Shown here: positions 53,263-61,862 of the stretch, in pieces
Layout: the number at the start of each line of letters is the position of its first letter
Position numbering within the stretch: the stretch's first letter is position 1
Assembly (NCBI RefSeq): GCF_003688595.1
Contig: NZ_RCWT01000010.1
Span: 124,001 to 188,000, forward strand
Length of the DNA stretch: 64,000 nucleotides
Reading direction: 5' to 3'
Origin: Sphingomonas sp. PP-F2F-G114-C0414
Lineage (GTDB): Bacteria > Pseudomonadota > Alphaproteobacteria > Sphingomonadales > Sphingomonadaceae
Program-made: the position numbers and the translations under genes
Notes under the pieces: generated by a model
Database searches by the model: none
Seen by the model: the letters and a program-made list of their open reading frames with translations, nothing else
What the model was told of the DNA's origin: nothing

Positions 53263-53958
53263 AAACCCTCCCCTATTCCCGGCCGCCCTGTTCAGGCCGG
53301 AGTGCACACGGTCGTTGCCGCATATGATAGGGCTACCATTTGGAGAGGTGGTGTCAACGGTAGAGGCTTTACTTATTTTGCATGAAATAACCGGATCCGT
53401 TGCACTATCACGTGCAATTTTAGTGATTTAGTCGGTCCTGTTCCGAGGGGCTCTAGCAAATCGAATACGGTATTCTTTGGATGAAGCCTCTATATCCGCT
53501 AGTTGTGATATAATAGAGACTGTTGTTGTGCCGTATAGGTAAGTTTGGGAAAGGTGTGATGCCTCAATTACGGCCTAACCTGACGCGAGGATGGGGCAGA
53601 ACATCTGTCGTTTTATAGATGTGCTTCAACTCGAGCATTTGAGAGGCTTGCGGGCGATGCTCAATTGCAATGTTGCACTGCGGTAGTCGTTAACGTCGTG
53701 CTTGGAAGGAATGATGGTCGCATATGCGTGCTGAAGATCGCAGTGCGGATCAGCACGGTGATAGCGATACATCAGTAAAACGGCGGCATTGCGGGGTTAA
53801 ACCGAAATCGCGAAGGTGGGGGCGGCAGTATCCTGCGTACCCCTGAGCTGCCCGAACCGCGCATATAGCAGGTTTACGGGTGTGCATTCCGGGTGGGGAT
53901 CGTATCGCGTAAGACGTGGGACTATGCTTGATAAATGAAGGTCGCGAAGGAGAGGCAG
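53263..53958. other. 696-base intergenic region upstream of the receptor, AT-richer than average
   Basis: No gene is recognised. The part next to the receptor (53330-53560) is AT-rich and contains a perfect inverted repeat at 53400; the rest has no visible feature up to the 125-residue hypothetical gene. It probably holds the receptor promoter. Confidence 0.4.
53400..53417. promoter_or_regulatory. candidate repressor operator upstream of the TonB-dependent receptor
   Basis: TTGCAC (53400-53405) and GTGCAA (53412-53417) form a perfect six-base inverted repeat with a six-base spacer, 137 bases upstream of the receptor start. The size resembles LacI/GntR-type operators common before sugar-related receptors. 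No regulator gene is adjacent. Confidence 0.4.
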
Positions 53959-54336
53959 ATGGTTCGCGTGTTGGTCATTGGGTATGCGCCTGACGCAGTC
54001 GATTTCACCGATCCGGCCATTCCGCCCGGCCTGACGGAAGCCCGTGTGGCGGAAGGTATCGGACGAGACGCACAATCGATGCGGGATCGAGGTTGGGAAG
54101 CCGTGCATCTTCCGATCCGCGCGGATGGAAGCTTGCGTCACGACATTGCGGAGTGTCTCGCGCGTGAGACGTTCGATTGCATCGTGATCGGCGCTGGCGT
54201 CCGTATGACGACCAAGCGTGTCGCCGCGTTCGAACAGGTCATCGATGCCGTTCGGCAAGGGGCGCCGCAAACCCCGATTGCGTTCAACGCGAGCCCGGAT
54301 AGTAGCGGCGAAGCGGCGGCCCGGTGGTTGGGCTAA
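53959..54336 (+). CDS. conserved-looking hypothetical protein with Rossmann-like features
   Basis: A 125-residue soluble protein starting VRVLVIGYAPDAVDF, with CIVIGAGVRMTTKRVAAF in the middle and a C-terminal FNASPDSSGEAAARWLG. The repeated V-I-G strands suggest a small alpha/beta fold. ATG at 53959 is preceded by AAGGAGAGG within a suitable distance. I do not recognise the family with certainty. It is convergent with the flavin reductase gene. Confidence 0.6.
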   Translation: MVRVLVIGYAPDAVDFTDPAIPPGLTEARVAEGIGRDAQSMRDRGWEAVHLPIRADGSLRHDIAECLARETFDCIVIGAGVRMTTKRVAAFEQVIDAVRQGAPQTPIAFNASPDSSGEAAARWLG

Positions 54337-54380
54337 GCCTCTTCTCGATGTGGCGCAGGCCGTTGAACAGCTTGCCCAGG

Positions 54381-55130
54381 TCATGCTCCACCGTAGCGTT
54401 CGGTCTTGATCATGGCGGCATCGAGACCGGCCAGCAGCGCGCCCTCCGTCGCGATGTTGACGAAGCCGTTGGACCCGCAGACGAAGACGTGCGTGGGTTT
54501 TCGGTGAAGCCTGGCCACGACGTCCTGGACCATCGCGCCGTCGATCCGTCGCCCGAAGTCCGAGGCACGGCGCGGGCCTTCGCGCGTGATCGCCAGCGCC
54601 AGGACGAATGCCGCGTCGCCGATCTCGGTGGCATGGAGCTCTTCCGAAAAGAGCACGTCTTCGGCGGTCCGCGCGGATAGGAGCAGTGCCGTCGGTACCG
54701 CCGGAGTCTGTGTGCGGCGCTGTCGGATCATGGCCATCAACGGCACCACGCCGGAACCTGCGCCGATCAACAGCACAGCATCCGCGGCAGGGTCTGGCCA
54801 CAGGAAATGGCCGCCGAGCGGACCACGTAGCTCGATGGCGTCGCCGATCGTCGCGACGTCGTGAAAGTATGACGACACCTCGCCGTCCGGCAGGCGCTCG
54901 ATCGCGAGCTCGATGATCGGGGAGGAGGCCGCCGTCGATGCGATCGAGTAGCTGCGCATCGCACGATAGCCATCGGGCGCGGTCAGCCGGACGTCGACGT
55001 GCTGCCCCGCGATGGGCGCGAACGGTTTGCTCGCCCGCAGGAAGATGCTCTTGATACTCGGGGTCTGCTGGACGATCGCCTCGATCACGCACGACTGCCA
55101 CGCCACGGTTTGCGCGCCGCGCTCAATCAT
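54381..55130 (-). CDS. ferredoxin-NADP reductase-like FAD oxidoreductase, partner of the molybdoenzyme
   Basis: A 249-residue FNR-fold protein. R-S-Y-S-I-A-S is the FAD-binding R-x-Y-S motif, FHDVATIGDAIELRGPLGGHF leads to the NAD(P)-site LLIGAGSGVVPLMAM, and VFVCGSNGFV is the C-terminal signature. The ATG at 55130 overlaps the molybdoenzyme stop by eight bases, so the two are translated together. It probably supplies electrons from NAD(P)H to the molybdenum enzyme. No 2Fe-2S domain is present. Confidence 0.88.
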   Translation of the reverse strand: MIERGAQTVAWQSCVIEAIVQQTPSIKSIFLRASKPFAPIAGQHVDVRLTAPDGYRAMRSYSIASTAASSPIIELAIERLPDGEVSSYFHDVATIGDAIELRGPLGGHFLWPDPAADAVLLIGAGSGVVPLMAMIRQRRTQTPAVPTALLLSARTAEDVLFSEELHATEIGDAAFVLALAITREGPRRASDFGRRIDGAMVQDVVARLHRKPTHVFVCGSNGFVNIATEGALLAGLDAAMIKTERYGGA

Positions 55131-55728
55131 TGGTGTATCGCTGCTCGCGCCACGGATCGCCGTAGATGTGGTAGCCATGCCCCTCCCAAAAACCGGGCTC
55201 GTCGCGCGTGGTGAATTGCAGCGCATTCACCCACTTGGCGGACTTCCAGAAATAGAGATGCGGGACCAGGAGCCGCGCCGGCCCTCCGTGATCGCGCGGT
55301 AGCGGCTCGCCTGCGTAGTTGAGGGCGACCATCGCCTTCCCGGAGAGAAGGTCCGCCAGCGGGACGTTGGTCGAATATCTATCGTAGCAGTGCGCCAACA
55401 CGAAATCGGTGGGTGGATCGAGCCCTGCGTCGGCGAGGATGTCTTCGATGAGGACGCCCTCCCAGGCGGTATCGAGCTTCGACCACGAGGTGACGCAGTG
55501 GATGTCTCGCGTCACCTTGGTCTTCGGCAGGGCATTGAATTCGCTCCAATTCCAGACTTTGACGGGCTTCGGACCGATCTTGACGGTGAATTTCCAGTCG
55601 GCAGGTTCAACGTGCGGCGTGGGCCCGGCTGACAGGATGGGGAAATCCTCGACGAGGTGCTGACCCGGCGGAATCCGGCTGGCCTTGTCGCCATCCAAGC
55701 CGCGACCGGTGAATCCTCTGGTGACCAT
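55123..55728 (-). CDS. sulfite-oxidase-like molybdopterin enzyme (MsrP/YedY-like)
   Basis: A 201-residue protein made of the molybdopterin-binding sulfite-oxidase domain alone. D-I-H-C-V-T-S-W carries the likely molybdenum-ligating Cys (residue 78), with YDRYSTNVPLADLL, HGGPARLLVPHLYFWKSAKW and FWEGHGYHIYGDPW matching the family. No Tat leader is seen, so unlike MsrP it should be cytosolic. ATG at 55728 has AAAGGAA about six bases upstream; a longer frame starts at 55746. The downstream FNR-like gene overlaps it. Confidence 0.88.
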   Translation of the reverse strand: MVTRGFTGRGLDGDKASRIPPGQHLVEDFPILSAGPTPHVEPADWKFTVKIGPKPVKVWNWSEFNALPKTKVTRDIHCVTSWSKLDTAWEGVLIEDILADAGLDPPTDFVLAHCYDRYSTNVPLADLLSGKAMVALNYAGEPLPRDHGGPARLLVPHLYFWKSAKWVNALQFTTRDEPGFWEGHGYHIYGDPWREQRYTND

Positions 55729-56318
55729 GCGAATTCCTTTGCTCATGACGAAAGACGATCGGCGGCTTCATTCCGGAACCCCGTGTAAGATCCTTGCTCG
55801 CGTGGCTGCCGAACAGACCGATTGGCCGAAGTCCGAAAGACCGGATCATCCGTCGGAATAATCTAACGCACTTCGATGCGCTCGCTTTATCATACGCTAT
55901 CCATAGCGGTATGCCGATCGTGTTTTCCAATGCACTATCGCTATAGTTTCTATAGATTCGCAAAGGTATTTCAAGAAAGTCTAGTTGATTTGAGGTCGAG
56001 GTATTAAAATACGATAGCACGGCAGGCGCCAAAAGTAGTCCGTACTATTCAAATCTGGGGGTGTGACTGCCCGTGCAAGCTATTGAAACGATGCGCGGCC
56101 GCTATTTTTAATTCACGAACCCTGAATATATAGTCCGTGATGGCAAAATGGAGATCCCTGCGTGGTCAGACGGTGCGAAGATTTGACTGACCGATATTTT
56201 AGGCCGCCGCAAACTGGAGCTGGCGATCGTCGACCATTTACAGTCGCTCGCGCCACAGATTGCCGCGCTCGGCATCGGCCCGCCCAGGTTCGTCTTTTCG
56301 ATCACGCATATGCGCTGA
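55729..56318. other. 590-base AT-rich region with gene fragments only
   Basis: Bases about 55850-56200 are unusually AT-rich for this chromosome. A 44-residue frame ending at about 56318 (LTDILGRRKLELAIVDHL...) is protein-like but has no start or recognised family. Together with the GlcG-like remnant that follows, the stretch looks like a site of gene decay. Confidence 0.4.
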
Positions 56319-56495
56319 TCCAAAGTGGCGCCGCTGGCCTATCGCCCGCGGATGGTCGCGGTCGGCGGCGGCTATCCGATCCTCGTAGACAGCAAGTTGA
56401 TCGGCGGGATCGGCATCTCGGGCGGCACCTATCAGCAGGATCAGGATGCCTGCGTCGCGGCACTCGAGAAAATCGGGTTCCAGCTACCGGCGTGA
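56319..56495 (+). pseudogene. C-terminal remnant of a GlcG/HbpS (DUF336) family gene
   Basis: One frame reads VAPLAYRPRMVAVGGGYPIL and then LIGGIGISGGTYQQDQDAC, ending at TGA 56493-56495. G-G-x-P-I-x-V-D and V-G-G-I-G-V-S-G-G are the end signatures of DUF336 heme-binding/GlcG proteins. The expected N-terminal 90 residues are missing, and a stop lies directly upstream, so it is a remnant. Confidence 0.6.
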
Positions 56496-56541
56496 CAGCC
56501 GTCATGCCGCAAAGAAACTGCGGCTCGAACCGGAGGATAGG

Positions 56542-57012
56542 ATGAGCATGACCGGACGCCAGGCGCCTAAATTGCGGGTGCGGGAGTGGATTGGCGGGGA
56601 TGGAAACGCGATCGCGCCCCTTACGCTGTCGGATGTCGGGGCCGGCCCGAAGGTCCTGTTCGCCTTCCAGCATTGGTGCCCCGGTTGCCATCTTCACGGG
56701 TTTCCGACGCTACAAAAATTACATCGCGCATTGAGCCCCGAGGGTGTGGGGTTTGCGGTGATCCAGACCGTCTTCGAAGGCGCGGACGAGAACACATTCG
56801 ACATGTTGCGCGTGAACCAGCTCAAATATGACCTTCCCCTCGCTTTCGGTCACGATGAGCCACCAGCCGGGCAGATGCTTCCGACCTTCATGGAAGACTA
56901 CCGCACGAGAGGAACACCTTGGTTCACGGTTATCGATGAGCGCGGCCGTATCGTCTTCTCGGATTTCCATCTCGATGCGGACACGCTCATTGCGAACTTG
57001 GGTCAGGCATAG
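56542..57012 (+). CDS. TlpA/peroxiredoxin-like thioredoxin-fold protein
   Basis: A 156-residue thioredoxin-fold protein with the active site W-C-P-G-C (about residues 45-49) in FAFQHWCPGCHLHGFP, the strand VGFAVIQTVFEGAD, and the cis-Pro loop TRGTPWFTVIDERGRIVF. The arrangement fits TlpA-type thiol:disulfide oxidoreductases. No leader peptide is seen, so it probably works in the cytosol. ATG at 56542 follows GGAGGATAGG. It is convergent with DUF2218. Confidence 0.88.
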   Translation: MSMTGRQAPKLRVREWIGGDGNAIAPLTLSDVGAGPKVLFAFQHWCPGCHLHGFPTLQKLHRALSPEGVGFAVIQTVFEGADENTFDMLRVNQLKYDLPLAFGHDEPPAGQMLPTFMEDYRTRGTPWFTVIDERGRIVFSDFHLDADTLIANLGQA

Positions 57013-57074
57013 CTTATGCAGCGAAGGCTCATCCTGACTGCTAGATTTGGGCGGTTCGACCGGCCCGCTTGCGA

Positions 57075-57365
57075 TCAGGAAATCTGATGCCAGACGCAAC
57101 GCACGCCGGTATCGTGTTCAGCCACGCGATCTACGTGCTTGGCCACGGCCTCCTTTGCGGCATCGAAGGGACCAAGATCCGTGCCCACAAGCCGGAGCGA
57201 CAAGCTGTCACCATCGGCTGTCATGATAAGCTGGCCGCCGGGAAGCTCGATCTCCGCGGTCAGCGCATCGTAGCGAACCGGATAGGTGTGCACCCACGCC
57301 TTGGCGATCGCGGTCAAATAACGGCTGCTATCGATCGTGGCGATGCGTGCTTCGGCTTCGAACAT
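57075..57365 (-). CDS. DUF2218 family protein
   Basis: A 96-residue DUF2218 protein: ARIATIDSSRYLTAIAKAWVH, GGQLIMTADGDSLSLRL, and the C-terminal VDRVAEHDTGVRCVWHQ. Family members are often next to siderophore or iron-related genes, but no such gene is adjacent here. GGAG lies seven bases before the ATG. Function unknown. Confidence 0.85.
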   Translation of the reverse strand: MFEAEARIATIDSSRYLTAIAKAWVHTYPVRYDALTAEIELPGGQLIMTADGDSLSLRLVGTDLGPFDAAKEAVAKHVDRVAEHDTGVRCVWHQIS

Positions 57366-57447
57366 GACGGGCTCCCGTAGACTGTGTGTTTCGATGAAAA
57401 TCGTGAAATTTCTCGAGATGTTCGCCGCGTCACAGGTCCAAGGCGGA

Positions 57448-57849
57448 TCACGCTATGATCGCTGTCACGCGAATTTCGATGCGCATGGTGGGAAGCCCCA
57501 GCGCTTCGACCCCCAATTGCGTCCAGATCGGCGGGCGGTTGGGCATATAGTGGCGGAATAGCCTGGCCATCGTCTCGTTGATGACGGGAGGGAAGCCGCC
57601 GACGTGATAGGAATTGACGTGGACGACGTGCTGCCAGCTTGCCCCGGCCGTCGCGAGCGTCCGTTCCACGTTCTCGAACGCCTGCGCGATCTCTTCCTCT
57701 ATCGACTCCGGCATGACAAGGTCGTCGTTCCAGCCGCCTTGTCCGGAGATTTCCACGCGGTCGCCGATGCGCATCGCCTGCGAGTAATGCAGCGCGTCGT
57801 GCAGGCGCGTCCCGTAGCCGGGGGTGATGAAGAACGACGGTGTCGTCAT
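57448..57849 (-). CDS. RidA/YjgF family protein
   Basis: A 133-residue RidA-like protein, a family that hydrolyses reactive enamines/imines or binds small ligands. ISGQGGWNDDLVMPESIEEE is the central strand-loop, NVERTLATAGASWQHVVHVN the helix, and LGVEALGLPTMRIEIRVTAI the C-terminal strand. The usual catalytic Arg position reads R-I-E-I, with Arg retained. AAGGG lies about eight bases before the ATG. Upstream, 61 bases away, is the GreA/B-like gene. Confidence 0.9.
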   Translation of the reverse strand: MTTPSFFITPGYGTRLHDALHYSQAMRIGDRVEISGQGGWNDDLVMPESIEEEIAQAFENVERTLATAGASWQHVVHVNSYHVGGFPPVINETMARLFRHYMPNRPPIWTQLGVEALGLPTMRIEIRVTAIIA

Positions 57850-57910
57850 GAGCTTGCCCTTGATGAGATGAACGGCGTTCGGCACTGGCGCGTCGGCCGG
57901 TGGCCGGACC

Positions 57911-58360
57911 CTATTCCACGTCTTCCACGATGAGGTCGCGGCCGTTGAACCGCACGGTCTCCCCGGCTCGGGCACCTTCGATCGCTTCGAAGATCGGTGC
58001 CATCGTGGAAATGCCCATGACGTCTCGACCCTGACAGGTGAACCTGCTGGTCGACACCGCGATCGCGAAGTAGCGGCCGGACAGCTTGACGACGGCACCT
58101 TCCTCGACGGTCGACTTGGGGCCGAAATCGATCATCCTGAGCTTGTCGATCTTATCGGCGTAATCGTGCAGCGTGTCGTCGAGCGCTTCGGCGAGGTCGC
58201 TGGCGATTTCCGCCTGCGCCAGTTCGTCGTTCTCGACCGGTTCGCTTTGATCGACCTTAGCGGTGAAGACATAGTCCAGATAGTTCTCCCGAGCGCTCTG
58301 CAGCGCTGCGGTCTCCAGCGAGAGCATCGTGTCTCGGATGTGGGCCTTGTTCCAGTCCAT
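57911..58360 (-). CDS. GreA/GreB C-terminal-like protein
   Basis: A 149-residue soluble protein. The last 70 residues (VEEGAVVKLSGRYFAIAVS, ending in a G-E-T-V-R-F-N-G-R-D strand pair) resemble the C-terminal FKBP-like domain of GreA/GreB transcript-cleavage factors. The N-terminal half is helical and acidic but does not clearly form the Gre coiled coil. It may bind RNA polymerase without cleavage stimulation (inference). Confidence 0.6.
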   Translation of the reverse strand: MDWNKAHIRDTMLSLETAALQSARENYLDYVFTAKVDQSEPVENDELAQAEIASDLAEALDDTLHDYADKIDKLRMIDFGPKSTVEEGAVVKLSGRYFAIAVSTSRFTCQGRDVMGISTMAPIFEAIEGARAGETVRFNGRDLIVEDVE

Positions 58361-58421
58361 GATGACGTCCTTGCGTTACGGTGGTTCGATAGTTCGGCGG
58401 CCTCGTCATCCGGCGATGTCG

Positions 58422-58994
58422 CTATTCGTCGCTGATGACGTCTTCGCCCTGGTAGGGAACGCGGATCAGCCGGGGATCCCGGATGATGCTCGTGACGAGC
58501 CAGACATAGTCCTGCTCGGCGGTGTCGAAACCGAGGATGCTGAAACCGCCACCGAACGGACATGACGGAAAGTCGGGAAAGCCCTCGCGCAGAACGTAGC
58601 GCTCGGGATCGCGGTGGAACTCGTCCTTGTAGACCTTGCGCAGTCCGTGCTTGGTCGGCGCATCCCGGTCGCGTGCCGCCACCGTTTCCCGATCCGCGAC
58701 GAGCCGCTCGGACAGGTCGCGGGGACAGATTTCGTGGAACACGTCGAACGCGTCGATCAACAGGCCGCGGTGCCCGGTCGCCGGGTCGGTGATCGCATAG
58801 ATGTTGGAGGCGTCCTCGCCATCCTCGTCGCTTTCGAGGCGCAACGCCGCGTCGACGCGAATGGTGCACGCTTCGATGGTCGATCCGAGTTCGAGATCGA
58901 CGATATTGCCGTCCTTCACGCGGTACTCGTGGTCGTAGCCCTTGGCGACGAACGCCTGCACCGCTTCGAGGACGTCGGTCAGTTGGGTCGTCAT
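58422..58994 (-). CDS. hypothetical protein with an N-terminal small 'PRPP-synthetase-annotated' domain
   Basis: A 190-residue soluble protein. Residues about 15-95 (FVAKGYDHEYRVKDGNI..., ALRLESDEDGEDASNIYAI, GHRGLLIDAFDVFHE) match a small bacterial family often mis-annotated as phosphoribosylpyrophosphate synthetase. No PRPP-binding loop is present. The second half is unfamiliar (DEFHRDPERYVLREGFPDF). ATG at 58994 overlaps the CorA stop as ATGA. Confidence 0.65.
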   Translation of the reverse strand: MTTQLTDVLEAVQAFVAKGYDHEYRVKDGNIVDLELGSTIEACTIRVDAALRLESDEDGEDASNIYAITDPATGHRGLLIDAFDVFHEICPRDLSERLVADRETVAARDRDAPTKHGLRKVYKDEFHRDPERYVLREGFPDFPSCPFGGGFSILGFDTAEQDYVWLVTSIIRDPRLIRVPYQGEDVISDE

Positions 58995-59959
58995 AGCCAC
59001 TTGGCCTTCTTGAAGCGCACGAACAGCAGCAGGCAGAACACCGCGATCACGCCGAGCACGATGAAGTATCCGTAGGTCGCGTCCAGTTCCGGCATGTTCT
59101 TGAAGTTCATGCCGTATATGCCGGCGATCGCGGTCGGGACCGCCAGTATCGCCGCCCACGCCGCGAGCTGGCGAGTGATCACGCCCATCCGTTGCGCCTC
59201 CAGCAGGCTGCTCGCCTCGAACACCGTGGACAGGACGTGGAGAAGGCCATCGACCATCGACTGGACGCGGTGCAGGTGGTCCGCGACGTCGCTGAAATAG
59301 GGTGTCACGTCGGCGCTGATGCAGGGGAAATGGCCGCGAACGAGCTTTCCCACCAGCTCCCCCATGGCGCCGAGCGTGCGCTGAAACCGCGTAAGTTCGG
59401 ACCTCAGTTCGAAGATGCGGACGACATCCTCTCGCTCGAGGAAGTCGTCGAGCGACCGCCTCTCCATCGCCAGGACGTCGTCCTCGATCATCTCGAAGAT
59501 CGGCAGATACTGGTCGACGATGCGGTGCAGGATGGCGTGCAGGACGTAGTCGACACCCTTTCGGGACAAGGTGGTCGATCCCTCGAGTTGCGCGCGAAGG
59601 TTGCCCAGCGCGCCCGCGGTGCCGTGCCGTACGGTGATGAGATGATTGTGACCGGTGAAGATCGCCATCTTCCCGTAGATGATCCGGTCGCCCACCAGCG
59701 CCGCGGTCTGCGCGACGATGTAGAGTTCGTCATTGTAGACTTCGAGCTTGGGCGGGCACAGCGGATGCATCGCGTTGTCGATCGCCAGCGGATGAAGATG
59801 GTACGTCGCCTGGATTGCCTGAAGTTCGTCATTGGTTGGGTCACTGAGCGCGATCCAGCAGAAGCCGGTGCGGTCTTCGCCCAGCTCGATGCTTTCATCG
59901 AGCGCGATCGCCCGGACCCGTTTGCCTTCGTGATAATAATAGGCGGCGATTACGCTCAT
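58991..59959 (-). CDS. corA: CorA-family magnesium/cobalt/nickel transporter
   Basis: A 322-residue CorA channel. The cytosolic funnel domain is followed by the long stalk helix (RRSLDDFLEREDVVRIFELR...) and two C-terminal helices. The periplasmic Y-G-M-N signature is in GIYGMNFKNMPEL and the last helix is FIVLGVIAVFCLLLFV with a basic tail. ATG at 59959 overlaps the GST stop as ATGA, and its own stop overlaps the 190-residue hypothetical gene, giving a three-gene coupled unit. Confidence 0.93.
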   Translation of the reverse strand: MSVIAAYYYHEGKRVRAIALDESIELGEDRTGFCWIALSDPTNDELQAIQATYHLHPLAIDNAMHPLCPPKLEVYNDELYIVAQTAALVGDRIIYGKMAIFTGHNHLITVRHGTAGALGNLRAQLEGSTTLSRKGVDYVLHAILHRIVDQYLPIFEMIEDDVLAMERRSLDDFLEREDVVRIFELRSELTRFQRTLGAMGELVGKLVRGHFPCISADVTPYFSDVADHLHRVQSMVDGLLHVLSTVFEASSLLEAQRMGVITRQLAAWAAILAVPTAIAGIYGMNFKNMPELDATYGYFIVLGVIAVFCLLLFVRFKKAKWL

Positions 59960-60660
59960 GCCGGCTTCGCGGGGATATGAAGTCCATGCTGTACGGCCGG
60001 TCGAGCCAGCCCGCGTCCGAGCCATCCCTGGACGTTGGAATACTTGTCGAGGCCAAGCGCTGCGCTGGCCGCGTAGACTTCATCCAGCGCATTCACCCAA
60101 CCGAGCGTCGCGATGTCGGCGATCGAATACTCGTCAACGATCCAGTCACGGCCCTCCAGCTGGCGATCCAGGATTCCGAGGAGACGCTTGGTCTCGTCGA
60201 CAAAACGCTGTCGGGGCCGCTTGTCCTCGAAATCCTTGCCGCCAAATCGCAGGAAAAAGCCGAGCTGCCCGAAGGTCGGCCCGATCGCCGACATCTGGAA
60301 GAACACCCAGGCGAGGCATTCATACCGTTCGGCGGGGGCGCTCGGCAGGAGTTGGCCCGTCTTCTCGGCGAGGTAGAGAAGGATCGCCCCGGATTCCCAT
60401 AGCTCGAGGGGTCGACCGTCGTGCCCCGACGGATCGATGATCGCCGGGATACGGCCGTTCGGATTCAACGCCACGAACGCCGGGTCCTTTGACTCGTTGT
60501 TCGAGATGTCGATGAAATGCGGCTCGTACGCCAGGCCGGTTTCCTCCAGCATGATCGAGACTTTGACGCCGTTGGGGGTGGGCGTGGCGTAAAGCTGGAT
60601 GCGATCGGGATGCGATGCCGGCCAGCGTTGCGTTATCGGGAAGGACGAGAGGTCGGTCAT
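59956..60660 (-). CDS. glutathione S-transferase, YfcG/YghU-like
   Basis: A 234-residue GST. The thioredoxin-fold N-terminal half has ATPTPNGVKVSIMLEETGL, the GSH-binding NPNGRIPAIID and ELWESGAILLYLAEKTG. The all-helical half contains IADIATLGWVNALDEV, the N-capping motif. Thr/Asn near the N-terminus resembles the nu-class (YfcG/YghU) disulfide-bond oxidoreductases. ATG at 60660; a start at 60687 is possible. It is translationally coupled to CorA. Confidence 0.92.
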   Translation of the reverse strand: MTDLSSFPITQRWPASHPDRIQLYATPTPNGVKVSIMLEETGLAYEPHFIDISNNESKDPAFVALNPNGRIPAIIDPSGHDGRPLELWESGAILLYLAEKTGQLLPSAPAERYECLAWVFFQMSAIGPTFGQLGFFLRFGGKDFEDKRPRQRFVDETKRLLGILDRQLEGRDWIVDEYSIADIATLGWVNALDEVYAASAALGLDKYSNVQGWLGRGLARPAVQHGLHIPAKPA

Positions 60661-60728
60661 GATCTTCGATCCTGATGCTGCGGTCATGGAGGATTGCGGA
60701 CCAGACCGACGCTGCACGGTGGTGATGT

Positions 60729-61268
60729 CTATTCCGCCGCGATCGCGGCCGTGGGCTGCGCTTCGCCACCCTTTTGGCGCTGTGGGAGCACCCAGCCGGC
60801 ACGAACGAAGTGACAGGTGTAGCCGTTCGGCCGCTTCTCCAGATAATCCTGGTGATCCGGCTCGGCCTCCCAGAAATCGCCCACCGGCACGACCTCGGTG
60901 ACCACCTTGCCGTCCCACAGTCCGGAGGCATCGACATCGGCGATCGTGTCCTCGGCGATGCGCTTCTGCGCGTCGTCGACGTAATAGATGCCCGATCGAT
61001 AGGAGAGTCCGCGATCATTGCCCTGGCGGTCCTTCGTCGTCGGATCGTGGATCTGGAAGAAGAATTCGAGGATGGCCCGGTAGCTCGTCACCGCCGGGTC
61101 GAAGACGATCTCGATCCCTTCGGCGTGCGTGCCGTGGTTGCGATAGGTCGCGTTCGGAACATCGCCGCCCGTGTAGCCGACACGGGTCGAGACCACGCCC
61201 GGCCGTTTGCGGATCAGATCTTGCATGCCCCAGAAACATCCGCCTGCGAGAATGGCGCGCTCGTGCAT
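60729..61268 (-). CDS. msrA: peptide-methionine (S)-S-oxide reductase MsrA
   Basis: A 179-residue MsrA. Catalytic Cys is in G-G-C-F-W-G-M-Q, with [26 protein letters not shown] and [14 protein letters not shown] as family signatures. It repairs oxidised methionine with thioredoxin. The ATG starts one base after the MsrB stop, so both are made together. Confidence 0.95.
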   Translation of the reverse strand: MHERAILAGGCFWGMQDLIRKRPGVVSTRVGYTGGDVPNATYRNHGTHAEGIEIVFDPAVTSYRAILEFFFQIHDPTTKDRQGNDRGLSYRSGIYYVDDAQKRIAEDTIADVDASGLWDGKVVTEVVPVGDFWEAEPDHQDYLEKRPNGYTCHFVRAGWVLPQRQKGGEAQPTAAIAAE

Positions 61269-61269
61269 G

Positions 61270-61713
61270 CTAAACCTCCTCTGCCTGATCGAGATATTCG
61301 CCGTAGCCTTCGCTCTCCATCTCATCGCGCGGGATGAAGCGAAGCGACGCCGAGTTGATGCAATAGCGCAGGCCACCACGGTCGGCGGGACCGTCCGGGA
61401 ACACGTGGCCGAGATGACTGTCGGCGTGTACCGACCTGACCTCGGTCCGAACCGTCCCGTGCGTGGTGTCGCGCACCTCGTTCACGTTTGCGGGGACGAT
61501 CGGCTTGGTGAAGCTGGGCCAGCCGGAACCTGACTCGTATTTGTCGGTCGAAGCGAACAACGGCTCGCCCGATACGACGTCGACGTAGATGCCGGGCTCC
61601 TTGTTGCCGTCATACTCTCCGGTGAAGGGCCGTTCGGTACCCGAGTGCTGTGTCACCCGACGTTGCTCGGGGGTCAGTCGATCGACTGCGTCCTGCGATC
61701 TTTCAAACTTCAT
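61270..61713 (-). CDS. msrB: peptide-methionine (R)-S-oxide reductase MsrB
   Basis: A 147-residue Msr[45 protein letters not shown] and the catalytic Cys in [11 protein letters not shown]. The four zinc-binding cysteines of the other MsrB subclass are missing, so it is the zinc-free form. ATG at 61713 was chosen over an upstream TTG at 61725. It is first in an msrB-msrA pair. Confidence 0.95.
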   Translation of the reverse strand: MKFERSQDAVDRLTPEQRRVTQHSGTERPFTGEYDGNKEPGIYVDVVSGEPLFASTDKYESGSGWPSFTKPIVPANVNEVRDTTHGTVRTEVRSVHADSHLGHVFPDGPADRGGLRYCINSASLRFIPRDEMESEGYGEYLDQAEEV

Positions 61714-61862
61714 GATATCACTCAATACTTTTCAAGAGGAACGAAGGATCTACGTTCAGAAAATAGTATTCGTCATCATGCAGTGTATCGCAGTATCTTC
61801 TAGATTTATCCAATGCGCCGGGCGTATAGTTTCCATACCACCGATACTGTCCATGCCGTGAC

